A DNA stretch of 21,415 nt, from IMG/VR virus record IMGVR_UViG_3300022696_000058, positions 1-21,415 of that record. One strand, written 5' to 3'. Below, piece after piece: positions 1-8,599 of the stretch; the stretch's first letter is position 1, and each line of letters begins with the position of its first letter. This stretch comes from a virus. Below the pieces are notes generated by a model. It was given only the letters and a program-made list of their open reading frames with translations. It was not told the DNA's origin and did no database searches. The translations under genes and the position numbers were made by a program.

Positions 1-118
1 CGGCCGCCAGCGAGGTGATGGCGTCACGGCCCTGCTTTTTGGCCGCGAGGATTTCTTTGCGGGCGTCAGTCGCCAACGCTTGCGCGTCAGTGTACGTCGT
101 CGGAATAACGGTTGCCAT
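1..118 (-). CDS. Partial unknown small protein at the tail end of the late operon
   Basis: Only the first 39 codons are in the window; the gene runs off the left edge. The start is ATG at 118, one base after the TAA of the preceding gene, so it belongs to the same leftward operon. The visible part begins M-A-T-V-I-P-T-T-Y and then becomes an alanine- and lysine-rich, probably helical stretch. I do not recognise the family. Its position behind the tail fibre genes suggests a minor virion, fibre-associated or lysis function, but this is inference from place only. Confidence 0.7.
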   Translation of the reverse strand, partial: MATVIPTTYTDAQALATDARKEILAAKKQGRDAITSLAA

Positions 119-119
119 C

Positions 120-521
120 TTATGACTCCGGCATGGTGATTGTGAACGTGTCGACCGTCAGTGTTTGCCCCGTAGTTATGGAGACGTTGTTCACTTCCAT
201 GTCGCCGCCGCCGCCCGTGGCCGTCACGGTGCCGTCAATATGGTTTGTCGAGCCGGCGGTATTGACTAGCACGAAATGACCGATATCGCCGTCCGCGTCA
301 CCTGTGAGCGTCCATGTGCCGGCTTTGGCTTTGCTGCCGCTCGACGCCGCCGCGAGCCAGTCGGACGGCAAGGCGTCATATGCGAGGCGGGTGCCGCTCG
401 CGCTGTCCGTCAGATTGGTTGGCGGGGCCCCGGTGCGAAGGTCAAGGTTCGGCGCGGTGCCAACGGCGGTTTCGATCGCATCCAACATGCCGTTGCGGAT
501 GCCTAGAGAAATGCGTGCCAT
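120..521 (-). CDS. Putative minor tail/virion protein, 133 aa
   Basis: A 133-residue protein with a short helical N-terminus (residues 1-18), then a small beta-rich domain ending in alternating hydrophobic, Thr and Val residues, with a glycine run (GGGGD) near residue 103. Its overall look matches a family of small phage proteins found near tail fibres whose function is not established. The start ATG at 521 has GGAG about 10 bases upstream, and that site overlaps the stop of the preceding gene. It is probably translated together with the small genes on either side. There is no signal peptide or membrane segment. A structural role is inferred from fold type and location. Confidence 0.75.
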   Translation of the reverse strand: MARISLGIRNGMLDAIETAVGTAPNLDLRTGAPPTNLTDSASGTRLAYDALPSDWLAAASSGSKAKAGTWTLTGDADGDIGHFVLVNTAGSTNHIDGTVTATGGGGDMEVNNVSITTGQTLTVDTFTITMPES

Positions 522-526
522 AATAA

Positions 527-787
527 TTATTCTCCGAACTCTATAGTAACCAACTTTTCATTCGTAAGAGGGATAATCTCGATTTTTCCCTCCTTTTCCC
601 ACTTCTCGCATTTCACGCGAAGCGCGTCGTGGCGTTGCTGGTCGGTGCAATTGTAAATTCCACCGGTAGAATAGACGCCCTTTCTTTCAACCTTGCGCGC
701 AATGCCCGTCTCATCTGCGATGGGCCTTTCGATGATCCACATAAAATCCTCTAAGGCCCTGAATTTGAATATTCTCGGAAGTGCCAT
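527..787 (-). CDS. Hypothetical protein, 86 aa
   Basis: An 86-residue soluble protein of unknown family. It contains a charged middle section rich in Lys, Glu and Arg (around residues 55-72) and two cysteines (near 47 and 60). ATG at 787 has a good AAGGG site 7 bases upstream, which supports this start over the internal ATG 15 codons later. It lies between the second fibre-like gene and the 133-residue protein, with gaps of 10 and 5 bases, so it is part of the same operon. No function can be assigned. A fibre-associated or accessory role would be a guess from position. Confidence 0.65.
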   Translation of the reverse strand: MALPRIFKFRALEDFMWIIERPIADETGIARKVERKGVYSTGGIYNCTDQQRHDALRVKCEKWEKEGKIEIIPLTNEKLVTIEFGE

Positions 788-797
788 GTCTGTACCC

Positions 798-2285
798 TTA
801 TGTCTCGTAGTAGAATCTTGGGGTCGCCCCCTTAAGAAGCCGTAGCTTCAGCTTTGTGCCCGTGGCTATCGTAACGCTCGCCGGTGTTGCGTTGGTATTG
901 AAGTCCTGCAAAAGAATGTTTGTATTGTCGATGATCACATTGTAGCCGGTCGAGTTGCGCACCCATACAAATCGGCCGTCTGTAATATTCGTGTCGGGCG
1001 GCGCCGAAATGGTCGTGTCTTGCGTTATTGTGCCGCTTAAAAACCTAAGGCTTGTTTCTGTCTCCGTCTCAAATGCCTGCAAAAGAGCGGTCGATGTTAC
1101 GTTGCCTGTCGTCCTGATCGCCCCCTCAATCGCGTTTGACCCGCCACCGCTTGGCGCGGCCTCCAGCGTATCAATGCGCCCCTCGTGATCATCAAGCGCC
1201 GCCGTGACAGTTTCGCCCGTAACTGTCGACGCATTAGTGATCAAGTCAGACGTTGCTTCAACCGGCGCTTCATTTTCGAACGCCGAAGCGCCGCGCCGAA
1301 CAATGTCACCATCAGCCAGCCCCGAAAACGTGACATCAGGGACATCGCCAAGCGTTGCGATGTTGGTGAGCCCGTCCAGCTTGGTCTTGTCTCCGTCGAC
1401 GAATGCGCCTTCAGCGAGAACGCGCTGTGCGTCAGTGTCGAGCGTGTCCAGCGTCGATCCGTCCGTTGCAATGTCGCGGCCATCGACAGTCCCCGATACG
1501 GTGATATTTCCCGTAATGCCGAGCGCCGTTCCGCTCCATGTCAGATTTGACGACGCGCCAAGCGCCCCGGAGTCGTTGAACTGGACTTGCGTATCAGCCC
1601 CGGCCGCCGTGGCTGCGGTTGGCGAAGGCCCGGTGATTATGACCTTATCCGGGCTTGAACTGCCCGTGATTGTGAGGTTGCCGCCTGACTCAAAGATAAC
1701 TGTGTCATCAGCGCCGGACGCGACGATTGTATCGCTGCCCGCCACAATCGTCTTGTAAGCGTCTTGACTGACGCCGCCAGTAGCAGAATCGACATACGCC
1801 TTGACGCTTTGCTGTGTCGGGACTTTCGTGTTCGAGTCGCTGGCCATGTCATCTTCGTCGAGAACGAAACCGGCGCTCGAAACGTCAGTCGCCGCAGCCT
1901 GCAACGCGCCGACGATCCTTGAATCATCGCCAGCCGCTACCGTTCCCGATGTAGTCCCGATGTCTACGTTGAACGTAATGCTATCCGCGTCGACCGTAAA
2001 CGCATCCATGCCCGTTCCGGGCGTTAGATACTTGACTTTAAGTTCGACACCCACCTTCGACGGGTCGGCGATGATGCTGGCATCCGAGCCCGTAATATTC
2101 GGCGCGTCAGTGAGAATATTCGTCTGCCCACCAAGGCCGGCGCGCAGGAGCCCAACCTGAGTATAGCCGACGTAATCCCCAGTCACGGCGTTTGCAAGCG
2201 GAAGGATCAGGTCGTCGCCCGGAGGGTCTAACAGATCCCCAACCGCAGCTTCGAGCATAGACCAATCAGGGCGATTTTCTACCAT
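798..2285 (-). CDS. Second tail fibre-like structural protein, 495 aa
   Basis: A long, low-complexity, Thr/Ser/Gly/Asp-rich protein with hardly any cysteine, built of short beta-type repeats as in trimeric fibres. Mosaic motifs common in phage fibres are visible: GTVAAGDDSRIVGALQ (about residues 114-129), DSNTKVPTQQSVKAYVDS (about 150-167), VQFNDSGALG (about 233-242) and DGDKTKLDGL (about 297-306). The C-terminal 100 residues are less repetitive and could be a tip or trimerisation domain. The ATG overlaps the stop of the tail fibre gene by one base (TAATG), with AGGAG 10 bases upstream. No enzymatic motif is seen. It probably acts with the upstream fibre in receptor binding. Fibre-type is well supported; exact role is inferred. 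Confidence 0.75.
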   Translation of the reverse strand: MVENRPDWSMLEAAVGDLLDPPGDDLILPLANAVTGDYVGYTQVGLLRAGLGGQTNILTDAPNITGSDASIIADPSKVGVELKVKYLTPGTGMDAFTVDADSITFNVDIGTTSGTVAAGDDSRIVGALQAAATDVSSAGFVLDEDDMASDSNTKVPTQQSVKAYVDSATGGVSQDAYKTIVAGSDTIVASGADDTVIFESGGNLTITGSSSPDKVIITGPSPTAATAAGADTQVQFNDSGALGASSNLTWSGTALGITGNITVSGTVDGRDIATDGSTLDTLDTDAQRVLAEGAFVDGDKTKLDGLTNIATLGDVPDVTFSGLADGDIVRRGASAFENEAPVEATSDLITNASTVTGETVTAALDDHEGRIDTLEAAPSGGGSNAIEGAIRTTGNVTSTALLQAFETETETSLRFLSGTITQDTTISAPPDTNITDGRFVWVRNSTGYNVIIDNTNILLQDFNTNATPASVTIATGTKLKLRLLKGATPRFYYET

Positions 2286-3808
2286 TAGGGATAGACTCCT
2301 GTGAAGATTGCCAAGGTTCCTACCATGTATGGGGGCATGTTGTTATGAGCCTGCCCGCCCCCGATAGGATCAAGGGTGATCGTGTGCGTATGCGCGCCGG
2401 CGGAGCTTGTCGCCCTGTCTTCAAGCTGGGTTGAGCTGCTTTCGCGGGTTATCGAGCTTCCAGACCCGCCAGACGTCGAGACTCGCACGTTATGCGTATG
2501 CGCACCGGCACTTGACGCCGTGCCCGTTGGCGTGATCGCGGGCAATTCGTCCCCTGTTAGAGTGTGCGTCGCCGCGCCACCCGTGTCGCCGAACGTGTAA
2601 GCGCCAACCGCGCCGAGTAGGAACAAGTCACCGGGCGGTAGACCGAACGTTGTCGAACCGTCCCCAGAGCCCCAGCTTGTGCCAAGCTTAGCGAATAATT
2701 CCGCATAGGTTGTGCGCGATACGTTCTGCACACTAACGCCATGCTGGCCAGTTAGCTGCAACCAGCCCGGCTCAAGGTTCGCCGCCGGCATCGCAAAATA
2801 TTGCAATGCCCCGATGTAATCGCGGTGCCTCGCAACAAGCTGCCCCGAGGCATCAAAAGCAACGCACCTGTTCGCCCATTGTGGATATTGCGCGAACTTA
2901 TCGCCAAGGATCTCAAGCGCCCGCGCCGCGATCTTAACTTGCTCAATTGACCCATCAGTGATCAAATCTTGCGTCACCTGAGACGAAGCGAGGCGGACGA
3001 GCATGATGGCGCCTGCGCGATAGCCCGCGCCCGTTGCGGCCGGCGCGCTCGTCAGCGTCACATTCATCTCATTCGCAATAACCTCAACCGTGTAATCAAC
3101 TGTCGGGTAGCGAACAATGCCGTCAATCGCGACGTCATATGTTTTTTCGTCTAGCTGATCAACCGGCCACGTTGGCCCCAAAGAATAAGATGCCTGCCCC
3201 TCGACCAGTTCGATCTGCACGGGTGGCACGAGAGCGGCGCCGGAAATCAATTGAACCTGGGCTTCGACGGTCGAAAGGCGCGAAGCGTTCGCCGCGACGG
3301 TTGTTGCCGTCACATCTGGGTCAACCGTTGTATTTGTGATCGCGGTCCCCGCCGCGTTCCACTTCAGAGCACGCCCCGAAATAACACTCGGCAGCGTTTG
3401 GTCCACATTCACCGCCGAAGCAGGCAAACTAACCTGAAGTGTGCCGGTCGATTTTGTTTGCTGGATCAGTAATGTGAGCTTGTCTAACGCATCTTCTAAA
3501 ACTTCCGCGTCAAACTCATCGTTGTTTGTGAAGTCCGCCTCCTGCGTCGGCTCGACGTCAAGCGAAAGCGTGATCACAGAACCAGCAGGAGGCGCCGTGA
3601 CAAACGTTGCCGTAACCTTATTGTCGCCGGCCACGGTCGCGGTGTAATCAGTTGGTGATGTCTGGACAACAGACGCGGAAGCGCCTTCAAGCAGCAACTC
3701 AACTTTAAGATTATCCGCGCTAATGACTTCAAACGTAGACGAAAAGGCAGTGGTCGAACCATTTCCGAAATATTTATTCGGGCCGAAGTCAAGGGATGAT
3801 ATAGTCAT
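2285..3808 (-). CDS. Tail fibre protein: T7 gp17-type N-terminus and phage tail collar domain, 507 aa
   Basis: The first ~120 residues resemble the virion-attachment domain of T7-type tail fibres: a compact beta domain with a DYT motif near residue 54, an ADFT motif near 91, then an acidic helix before a coiled-coil-like LTLLIQQ. The C-terminal third carries a phage tail collar domain: GWLQLTGQ, then the YAELFAKLGTSWGSGDG and TTFGLPPGD signatures. A His-rich tip follows, with two copies of SSAGAHTH (or ASSAGAHTH) and a final HNNMPPYM, typical of metal-binding fibre ends. Length is close to T7 gp17 (553). It follows the ejection-protein genes, as gene 17 does in T7. It likely anchors to the tail and binds the host receptor. 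Confidence 0.88.
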   Translation of the reverse strand: MTISSLDFGPNKYFGNGSTTAFSSTFEVISADNLKVELLLEGASASVVQTSPTDYTATVAGDNKVTATFVTAPPAGSVITLSLDVEPTQEADFTNNDEFDAEVLEDALDKLTLLIQQTKSTGTLQVSLPASAVNVDQTLPSVISGRALKWNAAGTAITNTTVDPDVTATTVAANASRLSTVEAQVQLISGAALVPPVQIELVEGQASYSLGPTWPVDQLDEKTYDVAIDGIVRYPTVDYTVEVIANEMNVTLTSAPAATGAGYRAGAIMLVRLASSQVTQDLITDGSIEQVKIAARALEILGDKFAQYPQWANRCVAFDASGQLVARHRDYIGALQYFAMPAANLEPGWLQLTGQHGVSVQNVSRTTYAELFAKLGTSWGSGDGSTTFGLPPGDLFLLGAVGAYTFGDTGGAATHTLTGDELPAITPTGTASSAGAHTHNVRVSTSGGSGSSITRESSSTQLEDRATSSAGAHTHTITLDPIGGGQAHNNMPPYMVGTLAIFTGVYP

Positions 3809-3835
3809 TTCAACCGTCCACCATGGAGCCTCATT

Positions 3836-3979
3836 ATGCCGCAGCCGTTTAAGTATTGCAACCTAACTGAAAGGGACAAATTCCTATATGAATGGGGCGT
3901 TGAATGGGGCGCAAAACGCGGGTTCGTAGTCGGGTGCGCGTTATCATCGTTGCTTGCGCTTCTTATCATTGCATTGTGA
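3836..3979 (+). CDS. Small predicted membrane protein on the opposite strand, 47 aa
   Basis: A plus-strand ORF of 47 codons inside an otherwise leftward operon. ATG at 3836 has GGAG (3825-3828) 7 bases upstream. The first 30 residues are polar (MPQPFKYCNLTERDKFLYEW, then GVEWGAKRG), and residues 30-47 form one hydrophobic helix (FVVGCALSSLLALLIIAL) running to the stop. It fills most of the 157-base gap between the tail fibre gene and the preceding ejection-protein gene, and its last 14 bases overlap the end of the latter. It could be a lysis accessory, superinfection-exclusion or moron-type protein. No convincing promoter was found. The gap, the RBS and the clean transmembrane segment argue it is real, but it is short and antisense. 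Confidence 0.5.
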   Translation: MPQPFKYCNLTERDKFLYEWGVEWGAKRGFVVGCALSSLLALLIIAL

Positions 3980-5957
3980 GCCCTTCGCCATCTCCAGGCG
4001 CCGCGATGGCAGCCCCCCGGATGGCACCGGACTCAGCCGCGCCGACCTTGACTTGCTGTTTTGAGAATCTCTCAAGGCGCACCAGGAACCGAGCAATGCT
4101 TTCCGGCTCGGATGCCATCAGAGCGCGCCCAAATATTTCGGCCATATCGCGCTCAATTGCCTTTTGATCGGTCGCGGCCATGCGCAGGAACGCTCGGCCG
4201 GCTGCGCTGCGAACATCTCCAGTCAATGCCGCCGTAAGAATGTCAGAACCGCTAACGCCAGAGGATTCGATAAAGTTCGCCGCCTCACTCTGTAAAACGT
4301 TTGTTCGGCTCCCCTTGTGCAACCCAACGCGCTGGGAAGTTAGGAACATTTCCCTTTCACGCTCAACCGAACGCGCGAATCGCTCGGCGGCCTTTTCATT
4401 CGGCATGACCATTTGAAACACCTCACGAATGCGCGGCGTCTTGGCGACGGCAGAAAGCGCATTCATGGTATCGGGCGCATTCTCGATAACGTCCGCAATG
4501 TATCGAGCAACGCCGATGCGCGCGAAATCCCGCTCGCTTGCAGACATGCCGTTAAACTGATCTGCGATGCGGTCGAAATTGGTCATTTTTTTAGAGTTCT
4601 TGATTAAATCTTCACCAAACTGCACAGCGCTCGCAAGCTCCATGTCCCCGGCGTACAATGCCCGCGCTTTTTTGTAATCCGGTGACAGATCATCGACAAT
4701 GTCCATGAGTTGCGTCTTCAGATCAAGAATGGACCGCACTTCAGGGTCGCCGGCGTCTATCCTGCCTAACCCGTCCTTTTTCTTGTTCAAAACAGCGTCA
4801 ATGCCCATTTTTTTAATATAATCAATGGTCTCAACGTCCGGGGTATCAACGATATTTCCCTTTTTATCCATGATCTCTGGTAGTGGGTCACCTCGGTCCT
4901 GCGCGATCTTTCTGGCGACCTTGTAAGATTGCTTGATCGTCGGTCGATTCATGACCTCCAACAGATCATTGACGTTATAGAGTTGACCTTGATCGGCTAG
5001 CGGCTGAGAATATGCCTTCTCATAGAAAGGTTTCGCTGCATTCTGCGCTGATTGCTTTAGATCGATGGCGACACGCTTGTAATTTTGATTCGGGATCAGC
5101 GCGTCAATAGCATCCTGGAATACCCGCTCAGCCTGCCCAGCTTCGCGCGGCTCAAATGTTGCCTTTGCCTGTGTGCGGGCCGGCCCAGGCGTCGCGATTG
5201 ATCGCGCAAGAATACCGCGAACGTTATCGCCGCCAAAATCCGCCAAGACTTCCGGTTTCGCGCCCGATTCCTGGGCCACTTTCAGCTTGCGGATGGCTTC
5301 TTCAACCGGGATGCCATCATCCTCGAACGCCTGGATCAGGTTTTTGAACGCAGTCCGGTCAACCTTGGTCATCTTGCCGGTAAAAAACCGCTCGATAGCC
5401 CGCACAGTGACATGTGTAGCGCCGCCCAATAGCCCGCCAGTAGCGGCGCCAACACCAGTACCCACGGCACGGTCTACAACGTCCCCCTCGGAGAACCCGG
5501 CTCCTGCAACACCGCCAAACCCAACGCCGCGCGCGATGGCCTGCAATGTGGTTACAGTGCCCTTAGCTACCGCGACGGGCGCCCCGGTAGCGACACCGCC
5601 ACCAATCTCGCCGACAAGCGATGAAATCGGGCTTTCTTTCTTGAACCTCTTCGACGTCTCGCGCGCGACAGCAACTTCCTGATCGTACAGAGTCCCAATG
5701 TCGCCGATTTCCTCGCCATTTATCAGCCTGCCGAGCGTTGTCCCGACCATGCCGCCAAGCGCTTGCACCTCATCCTTAAAACCTAGCGTCATGCCGTTTT
5801 GAATGGCGTCGCCAAGGCCCCGGATGTAATCGAGCGCCGAATTAACCGGCTCAGGGCGGGTCGCTTTTACCAAATCATTAAACGTCGGCTGAACGACACC
5901 CGCTTCCGCCGCGAGCTGATCGAAACTGATTGCCGCCTCTTGAGTGTCATCGGCCAC
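3966..5957 (-). CDS. Large internal virion/ejection protein, T7 gp16 position, 663 aa
   Basis: A long protein with an acidic N-terminus, a strongly Gly/Ala-rich stretch (about residues 115-190, with GEIGGGVATG, FGGVAGAGF and GAATGGLLGGA) that could insert in membranes, and a long charged helical C-terminal half. These are common traits of podovirus ejection proteins, which pass through the tail to form a channel for DNA entry. It is half the length of T7 gp16 (1318) and shows no clear transglycosylase motif. I chose GTG at 5957 because GGGAGGG lies 6 bases upstream. An upstream in-frame GTG at 5972 has no such site. It overlaps the preceding gene by 11 bases. Ejection function is inferred from order and composition. 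Confidence 0.75.
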   Translation of the reverse strand: MADDTQEAAISFDQLAAEAGVVQPTFNDLVKATRPEPVNSALDYIRGLGDAIQNGMTLGFKDEVQALGGMVGTTLGRLINGEEIGDIGTLYDQEVAVARETSKRFKKESPISSLVGEIGGGVATGAPVAVAKGTVTTLQAIARGVGFGGVAGAGFSEGDVVDRAVGTGVGAATGGLLGGATHVTVRAIERFFTGKMTKVDRTAFKNLIQAFEDDGIPVEEAIRKLKVAQESGAKPEVLADFGGDNVRGILARSIATPGPARTQAKATFEPREAGQAERVFQDAIDALIPNQNYKRVAIDLKQSAQNAAKPFYEKAYSQPLADQGQLYNVNDLLEVMNRPTIKQSYKVARKIAQDRGDPLPEIMDKKGNIVDTPDVETIDYIKKMGIDAVLNKKKDGLGRIDAGDPEVRSILDLKTQLMDIVDDLSPDYKKARALYAGDMELASAVQFGEDLIKNSKKMTNFDRIADQFNGMSASERDFARIGVARYIADVIENAPDTMNALSAVAKTPRIREVFQMVMPNEKAAERFARSVEREREMFLTSQRVGLHKGSRTNVLQSEAANFIESSGVSGSDILTAALTGDVRSAAGRAFLRMAATDQKAIERDMAEIFGRALMASEPESIARFLVRLERFSKQQVKVGAAESGAIRGAAIAAPGDGEGLTMQ

Positions 5958-7668
5958 CGGCGGCCCTCCCACTTAATGGCGATTCACCCCGTACAATGGC
6001 CATGAGCTTTGTAATCACGTCGGGAGGCAACATGTCGCCAGTCCCCGCCGCCTGCACGTCGGCAATGTACTTTTTCGCCTGCTCTGGCGTCCAAGATGAA
6101 ACCATGTCAACCGTAACCCCCTGAGTCGCCGCAGGATCGAGCGCCCCTGTTGTCGCAGCCCGCCGCGCCCTAATCTCGGTCGCAATCTCGTCTCGCCGTT
6201 CCATAAGCGCCTGCGGCTCCTGCTCCATGATATCCATTTCTATTTTAGACGCCTCTTCGGCGTTGCGGGCGAGCCGCAAGCGCTTGGCGTTATCTGCCGC
6301 GACCGAACTTGCCGCTTGCATCGTGGCGATTGCTCGGATATTGCCTTCCGGGCTTGTCCCGAGATCAACGGAGCTTTCGCGCAAGACTTGCATGTCGCGA
6401 TCAGACAAAACGCCACTAAGGTTTTCAGCCAGCTTAAGCACAACTTGATTCGAAAGCTGCCTAAACTCCTCTTGATCCGCCAGGGTCTTTTCGTCTACGG
6501 GCAAACCAAGGCTTTGGGCCATGTTCCGCAAGAACACCTCGCTTCCGGCCGTAGCGCCCGTTGATGCGCCGCTCGCAATAAGATCGCCAGCCCGTTCCAT
6601 CATGAAATTAAGCTGGCTTGCGTTTTGCGCCTTCTCGTTCGCCTTCTCAACCCGATCTTCAAGCCCGGCCGATCCGAACGGCGCCTCTCCCGGCATGTTC
6701 ACATTTACCTGAGCGTTTGGCTTATTCACGCTCTCAATCATCGCCTGCCGGTATTCCGGCGTGCCAGGCTGCAATCCAGCAGCGGCTAAATTCTGCATCA
6801 AGGCGGTAGGCGCGGGCGCAGACTGAGGCGCGGCGATGCCCATCGCGATGGCTCTTTCGCCGCGCGTGAGAGGACGCCCGAGGACACCCTCCATTGCCTT
6901 GAATTGCGAGGATAGCCGCTGCGCCACAGCATTTTCATCGTTCCGCGCCTTCCGCAACTCTTGCTCAAGGCGCAACCGACTATCAGGCAAAAGAAATTCA
7001 TTCGGAGTAGACGCGATCAGCGCCTCGGCTGAATCCAGATCGCCGCTGTCCATCATGCTTTCGAATGCGGAGACCGTCATCGTGTTGCGTGCAACCGTGC
7101 GAAAAGCGACCTCCTCATCTGGCGTCAGGGCGCCTGCGTATCCGCTCAGAACATCATTCATGTCTAATAGGTTATCATGAATGCTGTCTGGATCTTGGTA
7201 GACGCTGGCGACCATGCCGGATAGCGCCTGATCAAGCGCCGTGTTTACAACGCGCTTCTGCGCTTCTAACCGCTCTTGGGCCGCCGATCGGCGATACTGC
7301 CCACGCAACCCCTCTAGCGTGCTATCAAGCTGTGCCGCGCCGTCGGGAGATAGCCTATATTTCCCGAGCGCATCGGCCTTGATCTTGTCGAGCCTTTGTA
7401 TGTATTCCTGCGCCGTCTCACGGCTTGAAAAATCACGCTCAACGCGCATCCGCTCGAATTCCGACGCGGCCTGTTCGTTGAACTCCGTCACAGCCTTGGC
7501 GCGGTTAACGGCGTCATCCCGTAACTGGATTCGCTGTCCAGCCGTTTTTAGAGCTTCCGCCGCTGGATCAAGCGATATGGTCGGCTGGCGGACAACGCCA
7601 GTTCCGCCGCTTGCAACTTGCCCTTGCGGTAGCGTCTCGTTCTTAAAGCTTGGGATTCGCGCAACCAT
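5947..7668 (-). CDS. Internal virion/ejection protein, T7 gp15 position, 573 aa
   Basis: A 573-residue, almost entirely helical, charged protein with long Glu/Arg/Gln-rich segments (about residues 40-150 and 220-260) and no transmembrane helix or enzyme motif. It lies third after tail tubular protein B, where T7 encodes gp15 (747 residues), a core protein ejected with gp14 and gp16. Start ATG at 7668; the upstream site is weak (GGAT about 9 bases away), so coupling to the preceding gene, 17 bases upstream, may matter. Its 3' end overlaps the start of the gp16-position gene. Assignment rests on synteny and composition, not on a recognised domain. Confidence 0.72.
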   Translation of the reverse strand: MVARIPSFKNETLPQGQVASGGTGVVRQPTISLDPAAEALKTAGQRIQLRDDAVNRAKAVTEFNEQAASEFERMRVERDFSSRETAQEYIQRLDKIKADALGKYRLSPDGAAQLDSTLEGLRGQYRRSAAQERLEAQKRVVNTALDQALSGMVASVYQDPDSIHDNLLDMNDVLSGYAGALTPDEEVAFRTVARNTMTVSAFESMMDSGDLDSAEALIASTPNEFLLPDSRLRLEQELRKARNDENAVAQRLSSQFKAMEGVLGRPLTRGERAIAMGIAAPQSAPAPTALMQNLAAAGLQPGTPEYRQAMIESVNKPNAQVNVNMPGEAPFGSAGLEDRVEKANEKAQNASQLNFMMERAGDLIASGASTGATAGSEVFLRNMAQSLGLPVDEKTLADQEEFRQLSNQVVLKLAENLSGVLSDRDMQVLRESSVDLGTSPEGNIRAIATMQAASSVAADNAKRLRLARNAEEASKIEMDIMEQEPQALMERRDEIATEIRARRAATTGALDPAATQGVTVDMVSSWTPEQAKKYIADVQAAGTGDMLPPDVITKLMAIVRGESPLSGRAAGGR

Positions 7669-7685
7669 TAGTTTTTATCCATAAA

Positions 7686-8198
7686 TCAAGATGCTCCATC
7701 AGCAGGCCTCAGTGATGGACGGTAGAAATTAGACGCTGCGCCGGTCGCAGCGCTCGCTCCGCCAATGAACCCGCCAATGATCGCCTTGGACGCGCCCGAC
7801 CGCGCGCGCTTGGCGTTGAACCTGGACATGTCAGCCTGATTTTGCAGTCCACGCTTTTGCAACTCAGTGTTATAGATCGTAGTCAGTTGCTCAAGTTCAG
7901 CCTCAACCGCCGATTGCTCCAACGTATCAAGCGCACTGCCCTCGCTGGACACAACCCCACTTTCCGCCAACGCCGCACGCTGAGAGCCGATGACGCCGCG
8001 CGCCCGCCGCGCCCGCATCCCTTGTTCAGCCGTGCCCTGCTCCGCGACAATCTGCTTATTCTGCCGATCGATCTCTGATTGCCGATCAAGCGTCGACGCC
8101 TGGGCGTTTAGGTTTTCAGCCTCCTGATAGCCTTGCCAAATGCTATCAATGGCGCCCATTGTGTTTCTAATAGCCAGGAGACCCGCAGCGATTCCCAT
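7686..8198 (-). CDS. Internal virion protein, T7 gp14-like, 170 aa
   Basis: A 170-residue protein with a hydrophobic N-terminal helix (MGIAAGLLAIRN), a Gln/Arg/Glu-rich helical middle (about 30-120) and a Gly/Ala-rich near-C-terminal segment (IIGGFIGGASAATGAAS, about 140-157). This pattern matches gp14-type ejection proteins, which in T7 (196 residues) form the outer-membrane part of the ejection channel. I place the start at ATG 8198, which shares one base with the stop of the preceding gene (TGATG) and has GGGAG 8 bases upstream. An in-frame GTG at 8213 sits inside that RBS and is less likely. Its place directly after the gp13-like gene supports the call. Confidence 0.75.
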   Translation of the reverse strand: MGIAAGLLAIRNTMGAIDSIWQGYQEAENLNAQASTLDRQSEIDRQNKQIVAEQGTAEQGMRARRARGVIGSQRAALAESGVVSSEGSALDTLEQSAVEAELEQLTTIYNTELQKRGLQNQADMSRFNAKRARSGASKAIIGGFIGGASAATGAASNFYRPSLRPADGAS

Positions 8199-8599
8199 CA
8201 CGGAAGCTCCCACAAATGCGCCGTATCAAGGCGCCGAATCCACTTAAACCCAAGACGCGAGACCCATCGCGCTTCAGTGCCGTTGCCAATCGCCGTATGC
8301 GTCCACACGTTCGTCAGATGTCTAACCGTCTGCATCCATCCATCGACCGCCCTTGTCAGCGTCAGCGGTCGCGCAGCGAGATCATCCGATATAATAAGGA
8401 GAAACAACCAGCCGTCTTTCGGGATCGCCCCGCCGAAGCCACAGACACGCCCGTGTAATTCCCCCGTCCACATCTGCCCCTTGTTCAAGAGCATGGACAT
8501 CAATCCGAAATTCATATCGCGCCAATCCGATTGAGACGCACGAGGGGTGAACCCCATCGGATCACTGAAACGAAACGGCCTGAGAACAAAATCAGTCAT
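8198..8599 (-). CDS. T7 gp13-like virion assembly protein (DUF2833-type), 133 aa
   Basis: A 133-residue protein rich in Trp and Arg. It lies exactly between tail tubular protein B and the gp14-like protein, as gene 13 does in T7 (138 residues). The middle, with VCGFGGAIPKDGWLFLLI followed by a helix and then GTEARWVSRLGFKWIRRLDT near the end, looks like the degenerate GNAT acetyltransferase fold of the gp13 family. The Arg-Leu-Gly-Phe near the C-terminus is typical of the last GNAT strand. It starts at ATG 8599, overlapping the tail tubular B stop by 8 bases. T7 gp13 is needed for correct assembly of internal proteins; catalytic activity is not established. Confidence 0.75.
   Translation of the reverse strand: MTDFVLRPFRFSDPMGFTPRASQSDWRDMNFGLMSMLLNKGQMWTGELHGRVCGFGGAIPKDGWLFLLIISDDLAARPLTLTRAVDGWMQTVRHLTNVWTHTAIGNGTEARWVSRLGFKWIRRLDTAHLWELP

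Noticed and set aside
3966-7668. A lysozyme or transglycosylase domain in the ejection proteins, as in T7 gp16
   Set aside because: No convincing catalytic Glu motif or lytic transglycosylase signature could be read in either large protein.
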